Part shown: piece after piece, positions 1 through 11,913 of the stretch
Layout: each line of letters begins with the position of its first letter
Numbering within the stretch: the stretch's first letter is position 1
NCBI RefSeq assembly: GCF_028554725.1
Contig: NC_071671.1
Span: 4,188,501 to 4,252,500 of the forward strand
DNA from: Zeugodacus cucurbitae
Taxonomy: Eukaryota > Arthropoda > Insecta > Diptera > Tephritidae
DNA length: 64,000 bases
Reading direction: 5' to 3'
Translations under genes and position numbers: made by a program
The notes under the pieces: model-generated
What the model saw: the letters and a program-made list of their open reading frames with translations, nothing else
Told to the model about the DNA's origin: nothing
Database searches by the model: none

Positions 1-2506
1 TTTAATATTCAATAAATAGTTAAAAATCACTGCAGTTCTCAACTATTTTCTTAACACTTTCAATAATTACTGAAAAAACACACCACTTAAAAAAGTTGTA
101 TTGCTCTAACAAATATCACTTCCTTTCACCAGCACGTTAGAATTTTACTGAATAGAAAACCAAATGAGTCCGGAGAAACGGTAGCTGCATTTACTACTGG
201 AAACATTTCCGATTCCAGGAATTCATTTCGAAAACTCTAAATATCTAATACCCCTTAATTATCATATCCCTTAATAGTAGTAACTTCAATATCCACAAGT
301 TCATTTCCGTTTCCTATGATCTCTTCTTAAGCTAATGCTCTTGCTTGTGCTTTTTCTCTCTCTCTCTTTTATTGATGCTCAAATCAATGCAGCTTTCTTT
401 GTGTGTGTATACAGAGCAACGCAGACTGATTAGCGCACTTGCTGAGCGGATGTAGCTGGAGTACTTGAGAAAGGGGAAACGGAAATGCATGAATTTGGTT
501 TGAAAATATTGGAAATCGGTTAACTGTTTATAACTAAGCATTTAAGGGAAATTGCGAATAATTTTTGAGAGTCAGAGAGTCATGAGAGCTAGCACAGTGC
601 GCTGACAGCTTGCATATATTACGGATTATAGCTGCATAACCAGAGGTTGGTAGTCTTTTTAAAGTGAAGGAGTGCAATTTCAATCGGATTAAAATATTTT
701 TACATATAAAGTTGAAAAGTGCAATACTTTATGGAAATTTATATATAAAATTTAGAAATAACTAGCTAAAAGTGTTAAATAAATGTTGTGTTTAAGATAA
801 ATGAGAAATTCCTACAAAAACTTGAATGAAATGGACTAGAGCAATGTAGTCTTTATTCGAGTTAGTTTGCATATACATATACAGTGGTGGCGTTTAAATT
901 AAGATCGGTTATAAACGATCTGCAGCAGAGTAAAATAAAAGATGCAATAATGAATCTTCACAATTTTCAATTGTGGGATCTCGTATTTTAAAGAAATAAC
1001 TAGCTATATAAATGGATTTTCTAAGGGGTCGTCATCTGGCATGCAAAGGTGAGCTTTCTATCATATTTGCGACATGCAAAGGACTTTAATAAAAGACATC
1101 AGTTATGCTAAGTTGTATATAGATCCTTCTATGACCTTTTTGGCCGAATAATATTGAGGCGCACATAAACAAGGGAATGGGAAGCATCGCCAAAATCGCT
1201 AGTAACGGTATATTATAAATATTTTCGAATAAAAATAAATTTTATGAAAACCTTTAAATTTTTTTCAGCTGTGTATTAATTCAAAGGCCATCACTGCATC
1301 TATGATAACTTAGAGAGGGCTGGAATAAATACTGCTGGTAAGTGTTTTCTATGAAGATAGTTTTCTATAATTTTTAATGCAGTTGCTCTAGTTGGTTTCC
1401 AAAACTAATAACTGTTTAGAAAATATTTTAAACAAATTTTATACTCCAAACATATTAATATAGTTTCTAAGTATACGAAATAAGTGTGTATAATTTTCTA
1501 GCTTAGTTATATTTCAATCTTTTCCACATTTTACAAATAATAATTACAAAATTCTTTCACTTGGAGCACATACTTCTTACTTTTCTGACTTATTATCTCA
1601 TTTAGTTGAATGAACCGAGCCGGTAGCCACACCCCATGAGGCAGAAGTAGCTAAATTCACACAAACATAGTATGTAGATACACTTAATACAACACTAGTA
1701 GATATTTTAAAATTCTTAAAAAACCATTTACATACAACTGCAAGCATATTTAGAAATTTATTCAAAAATAAGCAAAATAATTTTCTGCACGCACTCAACC
1801 AAAAAGCGTTAATTACACTTGATTACGGCTGGTGAGTGAGTGAGTGAATGACTCACACATGCGATGGCTTAGAACCAAATAGAAATAGGGTTAAAGCATA
1901 TAAATCAAAAATAATCAAAAAAAAAAAATGAAAAAATTGGCAGCTACAATAGGAGAATACAAATGCTTAAGGCAACAATATTTATGAATTTACACACATG
2001 CTTACAAATTTACGCGCTGTCGGCTTCAGCACTTTGATGTAGCCACGCAGAGACACACCTCAGCTCAGTAGCTGGCATAGTAAATAAAATAGAAAAAATT
2101 GGAAAATTCATGTGACTATCAGCAAAAGTAAAAGAACAACAACAACAACAACAATACAACCAATAATTAGCGGTTATTACTTTTACGCGCAATTATCTAA
2201 TATTTTCGGATATAAACCAAGTTGTAGAACGCCTTTAGAAAGTTTGAACTACATAAAAAGTAAAATAAAATTGTGGAAAATAGACGCAATCACACGCTTG
2301 CGCAGCAACACTTCAGAGTTTATTGGCAGCGAATTGAACGGATGTTCCATGTTGTAGACTTTCTAATTGAGCGCAAACAAATTTGGTGTTTTTAGAGAAG
2401 GCGCGTCTAATAGATTCTTAGTTAATCACTCGTTATTTTGCATTTATTTTTAGTAAATTGCGTTTAAAATGGGACCACCTTGGTTGCGTGCTGTTGGAGG
2501 TTATGG
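1..2506. other. Non-coding AT-rich DNA
   Basis: No gene recognised. Open frames are short and of random composition. The stretch holds a CT run near 355-367, a TGAG/TGAA run near 1831-1850 and a short (AAC)n tract near 2134-2155. A Tc1-like terminus may lie near 880-900 (CAGTGGTGGCGTTTAAATT), followed by a small inverted repeat AGATCG/CGATCT at about 902-923, but no transposase or second terminus is visible. I therefore do not call an element. Confidence 0.6.
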
Positions 2507-2720
2507 AAAAAAGAGCTTTTTATTGTTGTGAAGCTTTGTGGACCACTTCGGACAGAAATCTGCTTATAGTCTTCTTTTTTGAACTATTGACCTTCTACTT
2601 TCTGAATCTAACACTGTTTGTAAATCTGTCATTCTTTTATAAGAAAGCTTTTGTTGTTGTGAAGCTTTTTTGAGCCACTTCGGACAGAAATATGCTTATA
2701 CTCTCCCTTTTTTTTTAAAC
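2507..2720. repeat. Imperfect direct duplication, about 130 bp apart
   Basis: Two copies of one segment lie in tandem. The first begins near 2521 and the second near 2651. Each has TTGTTGTGAAGCTTT followed by a CCACTTCGGACAGAAAT core, then TGCTTATA and a pyrimidine run. The intervening sequence is diverged. No function is implied, and this looks like an old local tandem duplication. Confidence 0.7.
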
Positions 2721-4012
2721 TAAATTTAAAACATGTTGGACTCTCGTCTTAATGCTGGTGAAGCTAATGATCTTCAAGTACACCTGACAACAGCAATATC
2801 ATTATTTCGAAAGCTTTGTACCAAGAATTTTTCCATAGAAAATATTTTTTAAGTAATTTTGTCACTCAATTAACGTACCCTATATGCCACATGCAACATG
2901 CCACCACATCTGACAAACCACCAACAAATTTTGCAATTTCAACACTTTCTACAAAATTTTGTTGTGGCACGGCATTTTTGTAATTTTTTCAAACCAGAAG
3001 CCTTGCATCCCTTTCAAAAAAATTTTACTTTTGCTGCCACAAATATATACGGTGCACTCACTCTCACTTTTGACACTTTCCCTGCATTTTCATTTGACAA
3101 CTAGTATTGTTGTTGCGATTTGTTTGCACTGCTCTTGTTGTTGCTGCTGCTGTTGTTATTTCCCAACTAATTAGTATTGCTTTGTCAGCATGTTGGCACA
3201 TGATGAGAAGACGAACGAAATTTTACACTAATTGTTTGCACCAACGTTTTTGTATATTAATTGCCTAGCACGTAGCTTCCTAGCCTTCTTCGTGGCTGTG
3301 CCGCATAACAGTGGTGCATGTGATGTGGCAAAGTTGCATGCCACCGCCACTTCCATGACACCGTCACACATCAAATGCCAAATGGCAGCAGCGTTGGTAT
3401 GTGGTGGCAGGTTGCCAATTTGGTGGCGCAAAATTAATGCAGCGCAGTTGGCGAAATTTAACGTTAAATTTTCTGGTCTGACTGCGGCAATTTGTGTAAT
3501 CGAATGCAAATACATAGACAATGAGGCGTCTAGCGTGTCTAATGTCTATAGCCGATATGTTGGAGAAAGCATGACCTGATGGGAATGTGTTTCTTATTGT
3601 CATACTGTTGAAGCGATCTCTTAATTATTTCCGTATTTTGCTTTGATTGAATTTTTTTTAAATAATTGTGGGAAACTTTCAGGGGCAGAAGACTTAAAAA
3701 TTGTTATAATTAGTTCCTTGTTAATAATTTCTTCAAGTGAGTCAACGGTTTTCTCTACAGGGTTGCATTTCTAAGCTATTAACTGTGCACAAATGAGTTG
3801 AAAATTGCCAAGGAATCAAAAGAAGCGCAATTAGAGTGTGGTAGACTCAACTAATTACTATGAAAGTTCAGCACTATTAATCGTGTGTCGTCGGTAATAG
3901 AGTGTTCGCATATGTGAACTTAATTTAATACCGAATATTTGTTTTATTTTAGAAAAATGAACAGAAGAACGTCTATACTGCATACTTTGAGATTAATCCA
4001 AACACACTTCAT
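2721..4012. other. Non-coding DNA
   Basis: Nothing recognisable as a gene. Around 3230-3600 open frames exist on both strands at once (up to 115 codons). Their composition is unremarkable and they overlap each other, so I treat them as chance. A short TTG/CTG-rich tract lies near 3130-3160. Confidence 0.55.
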
Positions 4013-4668
4013 CATTTTTTGTCTTTTGAGTTTCTAGGCTATGTATAAAGCGCTACAGAGCTCGTATATGGCAATACTATACATATTTGAAAGGTCTTGA
4101 CAACACCTACAAATCGACGCTAAAAACCTTCTAGACCGAATCTACGCCGGCACTATGCTGCTGAAACGGAATGAACTCCACCCATTTTTGAAACGGATGG
4201 TGACTGGCGACGAAAAATGGATGAAATACGACAATATCAAGCGAAAACGTTCGTGGTCGAAGGCCGGAGAATCGTCTCAAACAGTGGCCAATCCGGGATT
4301 GACGGCCAAGAGGATTTTGCTGTGTATTTGGTGGGATTGGAAGTGAATATTCCACTATGAGCTGCTCCCATCTGGCCAGACGATTAATTGTACTATCTAC
4401 TGGACAACTTGACCGCTTGAAACAAGCGATCGACCAGAAGCGTCCAGAATTGACCAACAGGAAGGGTGTAGTGTTCTACCAGGACAACGCCAGACCAAAC
4501 ACTTCGTTGATGACTCGTCAAAAGCTACGGGAGCTCGGATGGGAGGTTTTATCGTATCCACCATATAGCCAAGTGATTACCACCTGTTCCTGTCAATGGC
4601 GAACGCCCTTGATGGTGTAAAGTTGAACTCAAAAGAGGCTTGTGAAAAATGGTTGTCCGAGTTCCTCA
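4013..4668 (+). mobile_element. mariner (DD34D, mellifera-like) copy 1, internally deleted
   Basis: This is a decayed mariner of the same family as the four other copies in the window. It keeps a 5' non-coding leader (GTCTTTTGAG, then GGCTATGTATAAAGCGC) near 4019-4050. At about 4115-4120 it jumps straight to the middle of the transposase, losing the whole N-terminal helix-turn-helix region. The 3' end stops inside the last part of the coding region (near 4668) without a terminal inverted repeat. The 5' terminal repeat core CTCCCTTCCGC is also lost. Boundaries are approximate, set by where similarity to the other copies stops. Confidence 0.85.
4118..4668 (+). pseudogene. mariner transposase fragment (pseudogene)
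   Basis: The decayed frame reads ...LLKRNELHPFLKRMVTGDEKW, the stretch carrying the first catalytic Asp of mariner transposase (GDEKW), near 4155-4225. After a stop near 4344 it resumes at about 4395 with QLDRLKQAIDQKRPEL and FYQDNARPNTS, which carries the second catalytic Asp. A small deletion near 4566-4570 (after the PPYS codons) shifts the frame, so the third catalytic Asp region is out of frame. The DNA-binding N-terminus is absent. It cannot encode a working transposase. The family assignment is secure; the mellifera subfamily is from memory of conserved motifs. Confidence 0.85.
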
Positions 4669-5544
4669 GCTAAAAGTTTAGTTAACAAATCATAAACATT
4701 ACTCAAACTGTTTTGGACAGATAGTTTCTAGTAAAGAATTAGTGCGAATAGAAAAACATGGTGAAAATTATTTTTAAGCAACTTCCTAAAGCAGTTTATT
4801 TCATATCCCTCAGGAAACTTTGTGAAATATTCATAAAACTGTCTCCTTTCCTGTTCATAGGCAAAAAATAATTATTTTTGTCTGATACTCTTCATGTGGT
4901 TTTGATTCTTCCATATCGCCAAGCAACAATATTTCAGCGAAAAGCGACTCACATGCGACTTATTTATTTATCAAGACAGAGACATGCAAGTATGGATGCC
5001 ACGAGAGTATACTTGACACTTTTGCGACGAAAGCACAACGCCGAAATGGAATTATGATGAAGTTCATATGCTCCACAGAATATACAGTCATATGTAGACA
5101 TGTTTGAGTATTTATGTATAACTCCCTCCTGTAGCACCCCACCCAAAATAACAAGAGCCGCACGCGTTGACAATACCCATTTCATGTACGTGCAGTTGAG
5201 AGCTTGCGGTTTTCGTTGACAAATTTTGGGTAGAGAAATGGAAAAGTCAAAGCTTCTAGGGGGTCTGAGTGTTGTGTGAGCATGAAAACAATATGTTTAC
5301 TCCTACATATATCCACACACAAGTACATTTGTACAAAAATCATCGCACATGTTGATTGGCATTTAAAAAACAAGTGATGATATAAATCATTTTCAGCAGC
5401 GCGTACTCTCCCGGCAGCCAGGGAGTTCGACGGCGAAAAACCACCAACGAAAACAGCAATGATGACACATACATATGAGACGCGCAGCGAAGCTGTTGAT
5501 GCTTTTGGTGATGGCTGTTGATGTTGTCATATGAGTAGCGTAAC

Positions 5545-5575
<31 letters not shown>

Positions 5576-8198
5576 ATTGTAATTGTTGCTGCTACTGGAT
5601 TCAAGTAGCATGTAGCTGCTGCGGCTGCAAGTGCGGGTGTCAATTGCATATTGTGTCAAAAGTGTCAAAAATGTCAAATTTCGTGAATAACTAAGTGAAA
5701 TGGCTATGCGAGTGAGCGTGTGAGTGACAAAGTGTTGAAAGGGGAGCACTCACTGGTGGCTTAGTAAATGCCAAAACAGTAAATTGTGCGCTACAGTAGT
5801 TTGTTTTGAGTTGAAAAACATGAAAATTGAAATATGTTTAATAACCTATAATCTCCAGTAAATCTTACATTTCACTAGTGGACCTCCACTTATACTTTCT
5901 ACAAATAAAATCTGTACTTTCACAGCAGCTTCGCATGTTTTGAAAATATGAAATTCTTCGCTCACTTACTACCCTATCAATTAACACCACACTCCACTCC
6001 AATGTACTCCACTTATGTATTTTAATTATAGAAGCGTGGCTGTACTTCAGTGCAGGACTTCGTTTCTTCTATTTATTATCGCTTATCTGCTACACATTAA
6101 TTTGTAGATACATGTTTTTGTATGTTTGAAATTCGATCGCTATACGTTGCATACCCCGCTGAGTCTTTACACGTATTTACATGTGTATTCAAAAATCCAC
6201 ATATTTATTACTCATACACTTTATCTCTCCATATCCTTATCCGTCAACAAGTCATTTATCGCATAGCCGTAGATTAGAACTGTCGAAATTGTGACATTTT
6301 CGTAGTGTCACATGTAATAAAACGAAATTAAGTATTTTTGTGGCATCGTGGAGATCAGGGAGGTCTCATATGCTCTAATTTAAATGAAGTTGTAATAGAA
6401 TTGTGTTTTACAGTTATGAAGAAAAGTGAGGTTAGAAGATTATCATGAAAAATAATCACTTTACGATTGAAGAAAATAATTAATTTTCTTCTGATATCGA
6501 TAAAGCTAGTCGCAGATAGATAATATTTACTCCTTAGATCATTTTCGGTCAGTTATACTCCGAATTCTCCGAGTATTACATTTGATTCATATGTCTGGAG
6601 AAGTATTTGAACCCTGTCTGAGATCAAAACTTAAAACACAAACAGTTTATTTATCAAAGTAAGGTTTTCTTGTTTTAAGAAGAATATTTGATTAATGTTT
6701 TGGTTCCTGGTCTTTCTTATAGACATAATTTCTGGAACCAATAGTTCATTCCGAGATTGTATTTCTCTTTCCCGAAAATTTCAATACAATATAATTTCTC
6801 ATTTTTCGACTGAATATATTTTAGAGTATACTCTTTTATGGGCATGTGTTTATTTCGAACCTCTACTTCCACTATATCCGGAAGAACTCAGTACTGTTGA
6901 CTTCTAATTAAGATTTATCTGGTGTTTCGAAATTAAAAGACATGAGAAATAATTGAGCTTAGAAATTCATTTCCAAATCATGAGACAAGGTTTAAAGCAA
7001 ATATTTGATTTTGAGGATGTCCAAGAAGAGCATCAAAACTTTTCTTATAAAAAAAGTTCATCGGAAAGTTGCTTCTCAGCTTATACTAAGACTCTCGAAG
7101 CAAACTATTTAGCCCGCATCATCTTCGTCAACTTTCTCTAATCTCACACTCCCTTAACCTCAATTGAGCTAAAGTATGATTGGAATGTCATCAACTAGCA
7201 CATTATCGTATCAAACGTAGAACTTATGAAAGCGACACTTTCTCTAGTCTTAAATAACTAAATCAGGAACAACCAAGATCACCAGCATTTGAATCCAACG
7301 GAAATTTGCACAGGTGGGAAAATAAACCGGTGACACAAATCGCACATAGCCGCACCTATTAGAAAGGCATTCGAGGGTCTGTCTGCTGAACTATTGAACA
7401 CGAATTGAGTGTGGCTAAGCAATACTGCGCGAAAGAGAAATGAATTGGCAGAGGTGGATGTGGGCAGCGTTGACAACGGCAACGAATCAATTAAAACTGC
7501 AACCAAAACAGGCAATCAACCCGTAGCAAGCGGTGAGCCAGCGATGGAATTGGTTAAAGTAGGTTGGTAGACAAGCAGCAACATCAGCAGCTGTGAAGTA
7601 CTGTAAGATAACAGTAAATAAATAATAAAAAAGCATAAGAAGATGGAACGCCGAATCTGCAGCAACATGGGAAATACAGTTACCGCTGACAATCTTCACA
7701 GGTCACTACAGTGCGATAACGTTTGATAGCTAACAAAGGACAGATGAGCACAACAATGTTTGCGCGACAAGCAAAAATAAACAGCAACAAAATGCAGTAC
7801 ACTCAACAGGCAATTGGATATGCCACCCACCCATTAGACAAACGCGAAGATTTGGCGACTAGACTTTCTTTATGAGAAAATACATGCCACAAGTATTTAA
7901 AGTATTGCATTGCGAGCAATAAAAAAATAAAAAAATGCTGGTGACATGAGTATACAGCGTTAGAAGAAGAAGATAGCAGAAAGGCGCGTCAGCAACTAAG
8001 AGTGTCAGTGGATAACGGCAGTGTGGTGAAAGAAAGGATTGGCGCTGTAGCGTGTAAATCGCCCACGCATCCGTGCACCTGAGAAAAATATCAACTACAA
8101 GCGCGTGGAAGAAGATAAAATGTGTATACATAAGTAATCTGTGCAGGTACAACGTGGGTAGTCAAAATATGTTTGAGCAACGAAAATCATGAACAGTC
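4669..8198. other. Non-coding DNA with a (GTT)n tract
   Basis: No gene recognised. It contains a pure (GTT)n run at about 5544-5575. This run reads as poly-Asn in an antisense frame, which is an artefact of the repeat. AT-rich unique DNA follows (5.8-7.2 kb), then a somewhat more GC-rich stretch (7.25-8.1 kb) with only short frames. Confidence 0.55.
5544..5575. repeat. (GTT)n microsatellite
   Basis: About ten uninterrupted GTT units. Such TTG/CAA tracts are scattered through the whole window and are typical of dipteran non-coding DNA. Confidence 0.9.
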
Positions 8199-8203
8199 TT
8201 TTT

Positions 8204-8237
8204 ATACTCTCGCAACAAATGTTGCTAAAGAGAGTAT
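8204..8237. repeat. 5' terminal hairpin of HINE-1
   Basis: ATACTCTC (8204-8211) pairs with GAGAGTAT (8230-8237), and the inner GCAACA pairs with TGTTGC around an AA loop. Only the TAAA at 8226-8229 is unpaired in the stem. The sequence can form a stable cruciform or RNA stem at the 5' end of the element. Confidence 0.8.
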
Positions 8238-8348
8238 TATAGTTTTGTTCACATAACGGTTGTTTGTAACACCCAAAACTAAACGAGTTAGATATAGGGT
8301 TATATACACCAAAGTGATCAGGGTGAAGAGTGGAGTTCAAATCCGGAT

Positions 8349-8372
8349 GTCTGTCTGTCCGTCCGTCCGTCC
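8349..8372 (+). repeat. (GTCY)6 tract inside HINE-1
   Basis: Two GTCT units followed by four GTCC units. A central GTCY microsatellite is a recognised feature of Drosophila DINE-1 elements and supports the class assignment here. Confidence 0.85.
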
Positions 8373-9357
8373 AACTGTGCAAGCTGTAACTTGAATAAAA
8401 ATTAAGATATCTTGATGAAACTTGGCACACTTATTTCTTGGCACCATAGGAAGGGCAAAATCGGACCACTACCACGCCCACAAAATGGCGAAAACCGAAA
8501 ACACATAAAGTGCCATAACTAAGCCTTAAATAAAGCTATGAAAAAATAAAATAAAATTTGGTACAAAGGAGCGCATGCATATTTGGATGTAATTTTTTTG
8601 GGGAAGTGGGCATGGCCCCGCCCCCTACTAAGTTTTTTGTACATATCTCGCAAACCAATAGAGCTATATAAACCAAACTTTCTGCAGTCGTTTCTTTTAG
8701 CCACTCCTTAATACAGCAAAAAATGAAAGAAATCGGATAATAACCACGCCCACCTCCCATATAAAGCCTTGATTGAAAATTACTAAAAGTGAGTTAACTC
8801 ACTAACGAAAAACGCCAGAAACACTAAATTTCACATAAGAAATGGCAGATGGAAGCTGCACTCAGATTTTTTTACAAAATGGAAAATGGGCGTGGCGTCG
8901 CCCACTTATGGGTCAAAAACCATATCTCAGGAACTACCGATTTCAATGAAACTTCGTTTGAAAGAGTTTCCTTACATCCCAATGATATGTTGTGAAAATG
9001 GGCCAAATCGCTTCACAACCACGCCTACTTCCTATATACCAGAACTTTGAAGAAGATCTGAATCGTTTACTTTACAATATGTAAAGTAAGCACTAGTGAA
9101 GATACCGGTGCAGAACTTTGCACAAATACTATGTTAATAGTGTGGCAGCCCCATTCTAAAAATCGCCGAAATCGGACCATAGGTTTTCAAGGCCCCATAT
9201 ATCGAACATGAGGACCTCGGTGCTTCTAACCTAATATTAGGGTTTCCAACTTTCAATGGACTTTATACAATATATAGTATATGACAAATATGTGGGTCAA
9301 ATTGTGTATTATATAATATAAATAAAGTTAAATAAATAAATTGCGAGAGTATAAAAT

Positions 9358-9375
9358 GTTCGGTTATACCCGAAC
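9358..9375 (+). repeat. 3' hairpin of HINE-1
   Basis: GTTCGG and CCGAAC flank a short centre (TTATAC). This is an 18-bp near-palindrome that ends about 20 bp before the 3' end of the element. Helitrons and Helentrons carry such a hairpin near the 3' terminus, where it is thought to act as the replication stop signal. Confidence 0.7.
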
Positions 9376-9395
9376 TTAGCCCTTCCTTACTTGTT

Positions 9396-11231
9396 TTAAA
9401 TAAAAAATGTACAAATAAGATATCTTCTCATTGTCCTTTACTTATATAGTACTTAAAACTAAAATATTCTGGCAGTAATTTCAAAGAAAATCAAATGTTT
9501 CACAAGTTCATAAAATTTTATTTTTTCAAATCTTTGTCACATTTATTTGCTGCAATTCCACATTTTACTTAGAATTTCTTTATTTATGTCCCTAGATCAC
9601 TTTGCCTGTGAAATTTATGAATTAGCGGTCGTTTATTTACGGTATACCCCACACTCAACCGCTTCATCCAATCCCACTTGTAGCCCACCGATAGCGTAGC
9701 TTGTTTTGTCAATTACTAGATGTTGCGAACGACGTTTCGCATGATTTTTTATCTTGTCGCTGGAATGAATGCACCGTTAACAGTTAATAGTTGACGAAAA
9801 TTCCACTCTTTTACTAGCAAAACAAAAAAAAACAACAAAAACTTTTTAACCATTTGTTGTAACGCCAATTGCGGCTGATATGTGCTAGCGATCAGGAGAT
9901 TTGACATGCACATGACAGCTATAAAATAACGCGATGTGCAATGAACAAGTCGAGGAAAGAGACGGATGAGGAGGCGCACACAAAAAGGGTAGAGGGAAAA
10001 GAGGTGTGTTAGGTGTTGTATAAAGCGCTAAAATGTGTGTCAGTGAGGAAGTGTGTGTCTGTGTGTGGGTGAAGTTCAACCGTCGCATCGTTCCAGCTAA
10101 GTGTGAAACCTCAAATCTATCCTAATATTGACTTTCAGTGGGTCGGTGTGGCCGTTTTAGTGTCGAGTGTTGGCTGGGCTTGCATGCTGCCTCTTCCTCT
10201 GCGCACATTTTCTTTGTATTCATTAAAGGCTAATTTCACGCTTAAATATTTTCGCCGATTCTCATCAAATTGCTTGTTGCAGTACGAATAAGAAATAAAT
10301 ATCTGCCGTGGACCTAACGGAGCGACGAAGTTGACAGCGACAGCGTTGTAATAGCTGGAAAAATATTGAAGCGCAAAGTAACCAGACACCAACAGCAGCA
10401 ATTAACAGTTACAGCAACAACAACAAGCGACAATATTTTCTTGCTTTTTGCGAAGTACAGCATTTAGAAATTGATTTCCCCACCCTTTTTTTCAATTTCA
10501 CATTTCTAACTGTTGTTGTTGTAGCATTTTGTCATATGAAACACTGTTGTCAGTTTATTTGTATTGTTGTCTACCAATTTTGGCTCATTGTTCTTGCAAT
10601 TTTGTTACTTTTCGTATTTTACATCCGAACTCTCTTCCCGTATCACTTAAGCTGTCTGGAGTACACTTCATACTTGTTCAATATTGTGGGGTCACTTATG
10701 TATTATGAAGGCTTGTCTTTCTAATTGCATTTCATGCTTAATAGTATTTGATAATATATAGGTATATCTGTCTAATGAGTGAGTCAATGGTAAAGTAGGT
10801 TTACTTGAGTTTAAGGTGTATGAGACTCATTTCCCATTCTTCGGTTACAGTTCGTACACACAAGCCCAGGAGAGACGGATGTGTAAGGCAGAAATGTAGT
10901 ATCCAGTATATAACCATAAGGTTTAAGGTGAACATCGTATTTAGTTTGGTCCAAAATTAGATAGATTAGAAAATTAGATCTAACGATAAGTTCCTAAGGG
11001 ACTGAACTGCGGAAGATTATTTCAGAAACCCACATATGTTTATTGAAGTGATGCCATATTCTAGGATTATAGATTTGACGTCCAAAAGAAATCTGTCCAA
11101 CTGTCTCAACGATCTGCTGCGATTGGATCCGACTTCATTATTGGTTCAATCAAAGTTCCATATCCGAACCATAATGAAGTTCCGAGGTCCCCACTTGAAA
11201 GGACTGAAGTCAATCACCAGCAAAGCTTCCG
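9396..11231. other. Non-coding DNA
   Basis: Nothing recognisable. It has short CAA/TTG tracts near 10415-10425 and 10512-10520, and TG/GTGT-rich sequence near 10030-10070. Open frames are short and random in composition. Confidence 0.55.
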
Positions 11232-11913
11232 TTAACTCATTGCTTCTTTCTTTATTTGCCACACAGTCCCGAATTGGAATAATGCGAATGCAGGACTAAT
11301 AAGCGCCTCCACCCACACGGACACTGTCGAAAAATTAACCAAAATCGCTGAAAATGACTCGAACACCTCAGTGGCGGTGGCAATGACAATGAATGAATAT
11401 CCAGAGATCCGCTTACTGCTGTGCCTATTAGCGGCTCCAATGCAAAAACGAAAATCTTTCAACCACATCCGCAAGCCGCCTCGATGCCAGCAAAACGAAA
11501 AAAAAAGAATCACAAAAGAGTACAAAAATATTTGGTGCGACTCACACGCCAGCGCTGCCGCCACAAAGCGACCTACAAAGTTCACGAAAAAGATTAACTT
11601 TAACGCTTTAGCCCACACCTTGCCAAGCCACACTGCCGACACGACGAAGTGTCTTTGCGGCATTACGGTACGCTTTAATTTGTCGGACGCAATGGGCGAT
11701 GCAGCACACATACGCACACGAAAATGGCATGCAAGCATTGCCAGTCTCGGCTGTTGGGACACACTTATATTGGCAATGAAGATTGAAGAGAGGGAGGAAG
11801 AGGTGAAGCAGGAGCGCGGCAATTGCATTGGCAGGCGTGCGACTACGAAGTTGGTAATGGAACAGGAAATATGCATTCAGATGCATTACTTGCCAACACC
11901 TATGTATGTGTGA
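11232..11913. other. Overlapping antisense ORFs, unrecognised
   Basis: A 214-codon frame runs on the minus strand (11876 to 11232). A 180-codon frame runs on the plus strand (11371-11913) across the same DNA. I recognise no domain in either product. The minus-strand product is rich in aromatic and hydrophobic residues, the plus-strand product is basic and Cys-containing. Mutual openness usually means locally higher GC and few stop triplets rather than two genes. No splice context, Kozak signal or codon bias distinguishes either strand. I list the region because it is the longest non-repeat open stretch in the window, not because I believe it is a gene. Confidence 0.15.

Larger units (their letters stand above)
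8199..9395 (+). mobile_element. Non-autonomous Helentron (HINE/DINE-1-like) element, HINE-1
   Basis: A non-coding dispersed repeat of about 1.2 kb. It begins with TTTATACTCTCGCAA (8201-8215), repeated as its exact inverse TTGCGAGAGTATAAA at 9341-9355, so it has 15-bp subterminal inverted repeats. The 5' end folds into a hairpin (8204-8237). A (GTCY)6 tract lies at 8349-8372. Near the 3' end is a near-palindrome GTTCGGTTATACCCGAAC (9358-9375), about 17-20 bp before the end ...CCTTACTTGTT. Subterminal inverted repeats, a GTCY core and a 3' hairpin are the hallmarks of DINE-1/HINE elements mobilised by Helentrons. The body carries repeated blocks roughly 265 bp apart, with AAATCGG followed by CCACGCCCAC. 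It has no coding capacity. The class is inferred from structure; being a repeat is supported by the second copy at 37.6-39.4 kb. Confidence 0.72.

Noticed and set aside
880..1330. Possible Tc1-like element starting CAGTGGTGGCGTTTAAATT
   Set aside because: Only a terminus-like string is visible; no transposase motif or matching inverted end was found.
5393..5749. 118-codon minus-strand ORF with poly-Asn
   Set aside because: Poly-Asn is the (GTT)n microsatellite; the rest has random composition.
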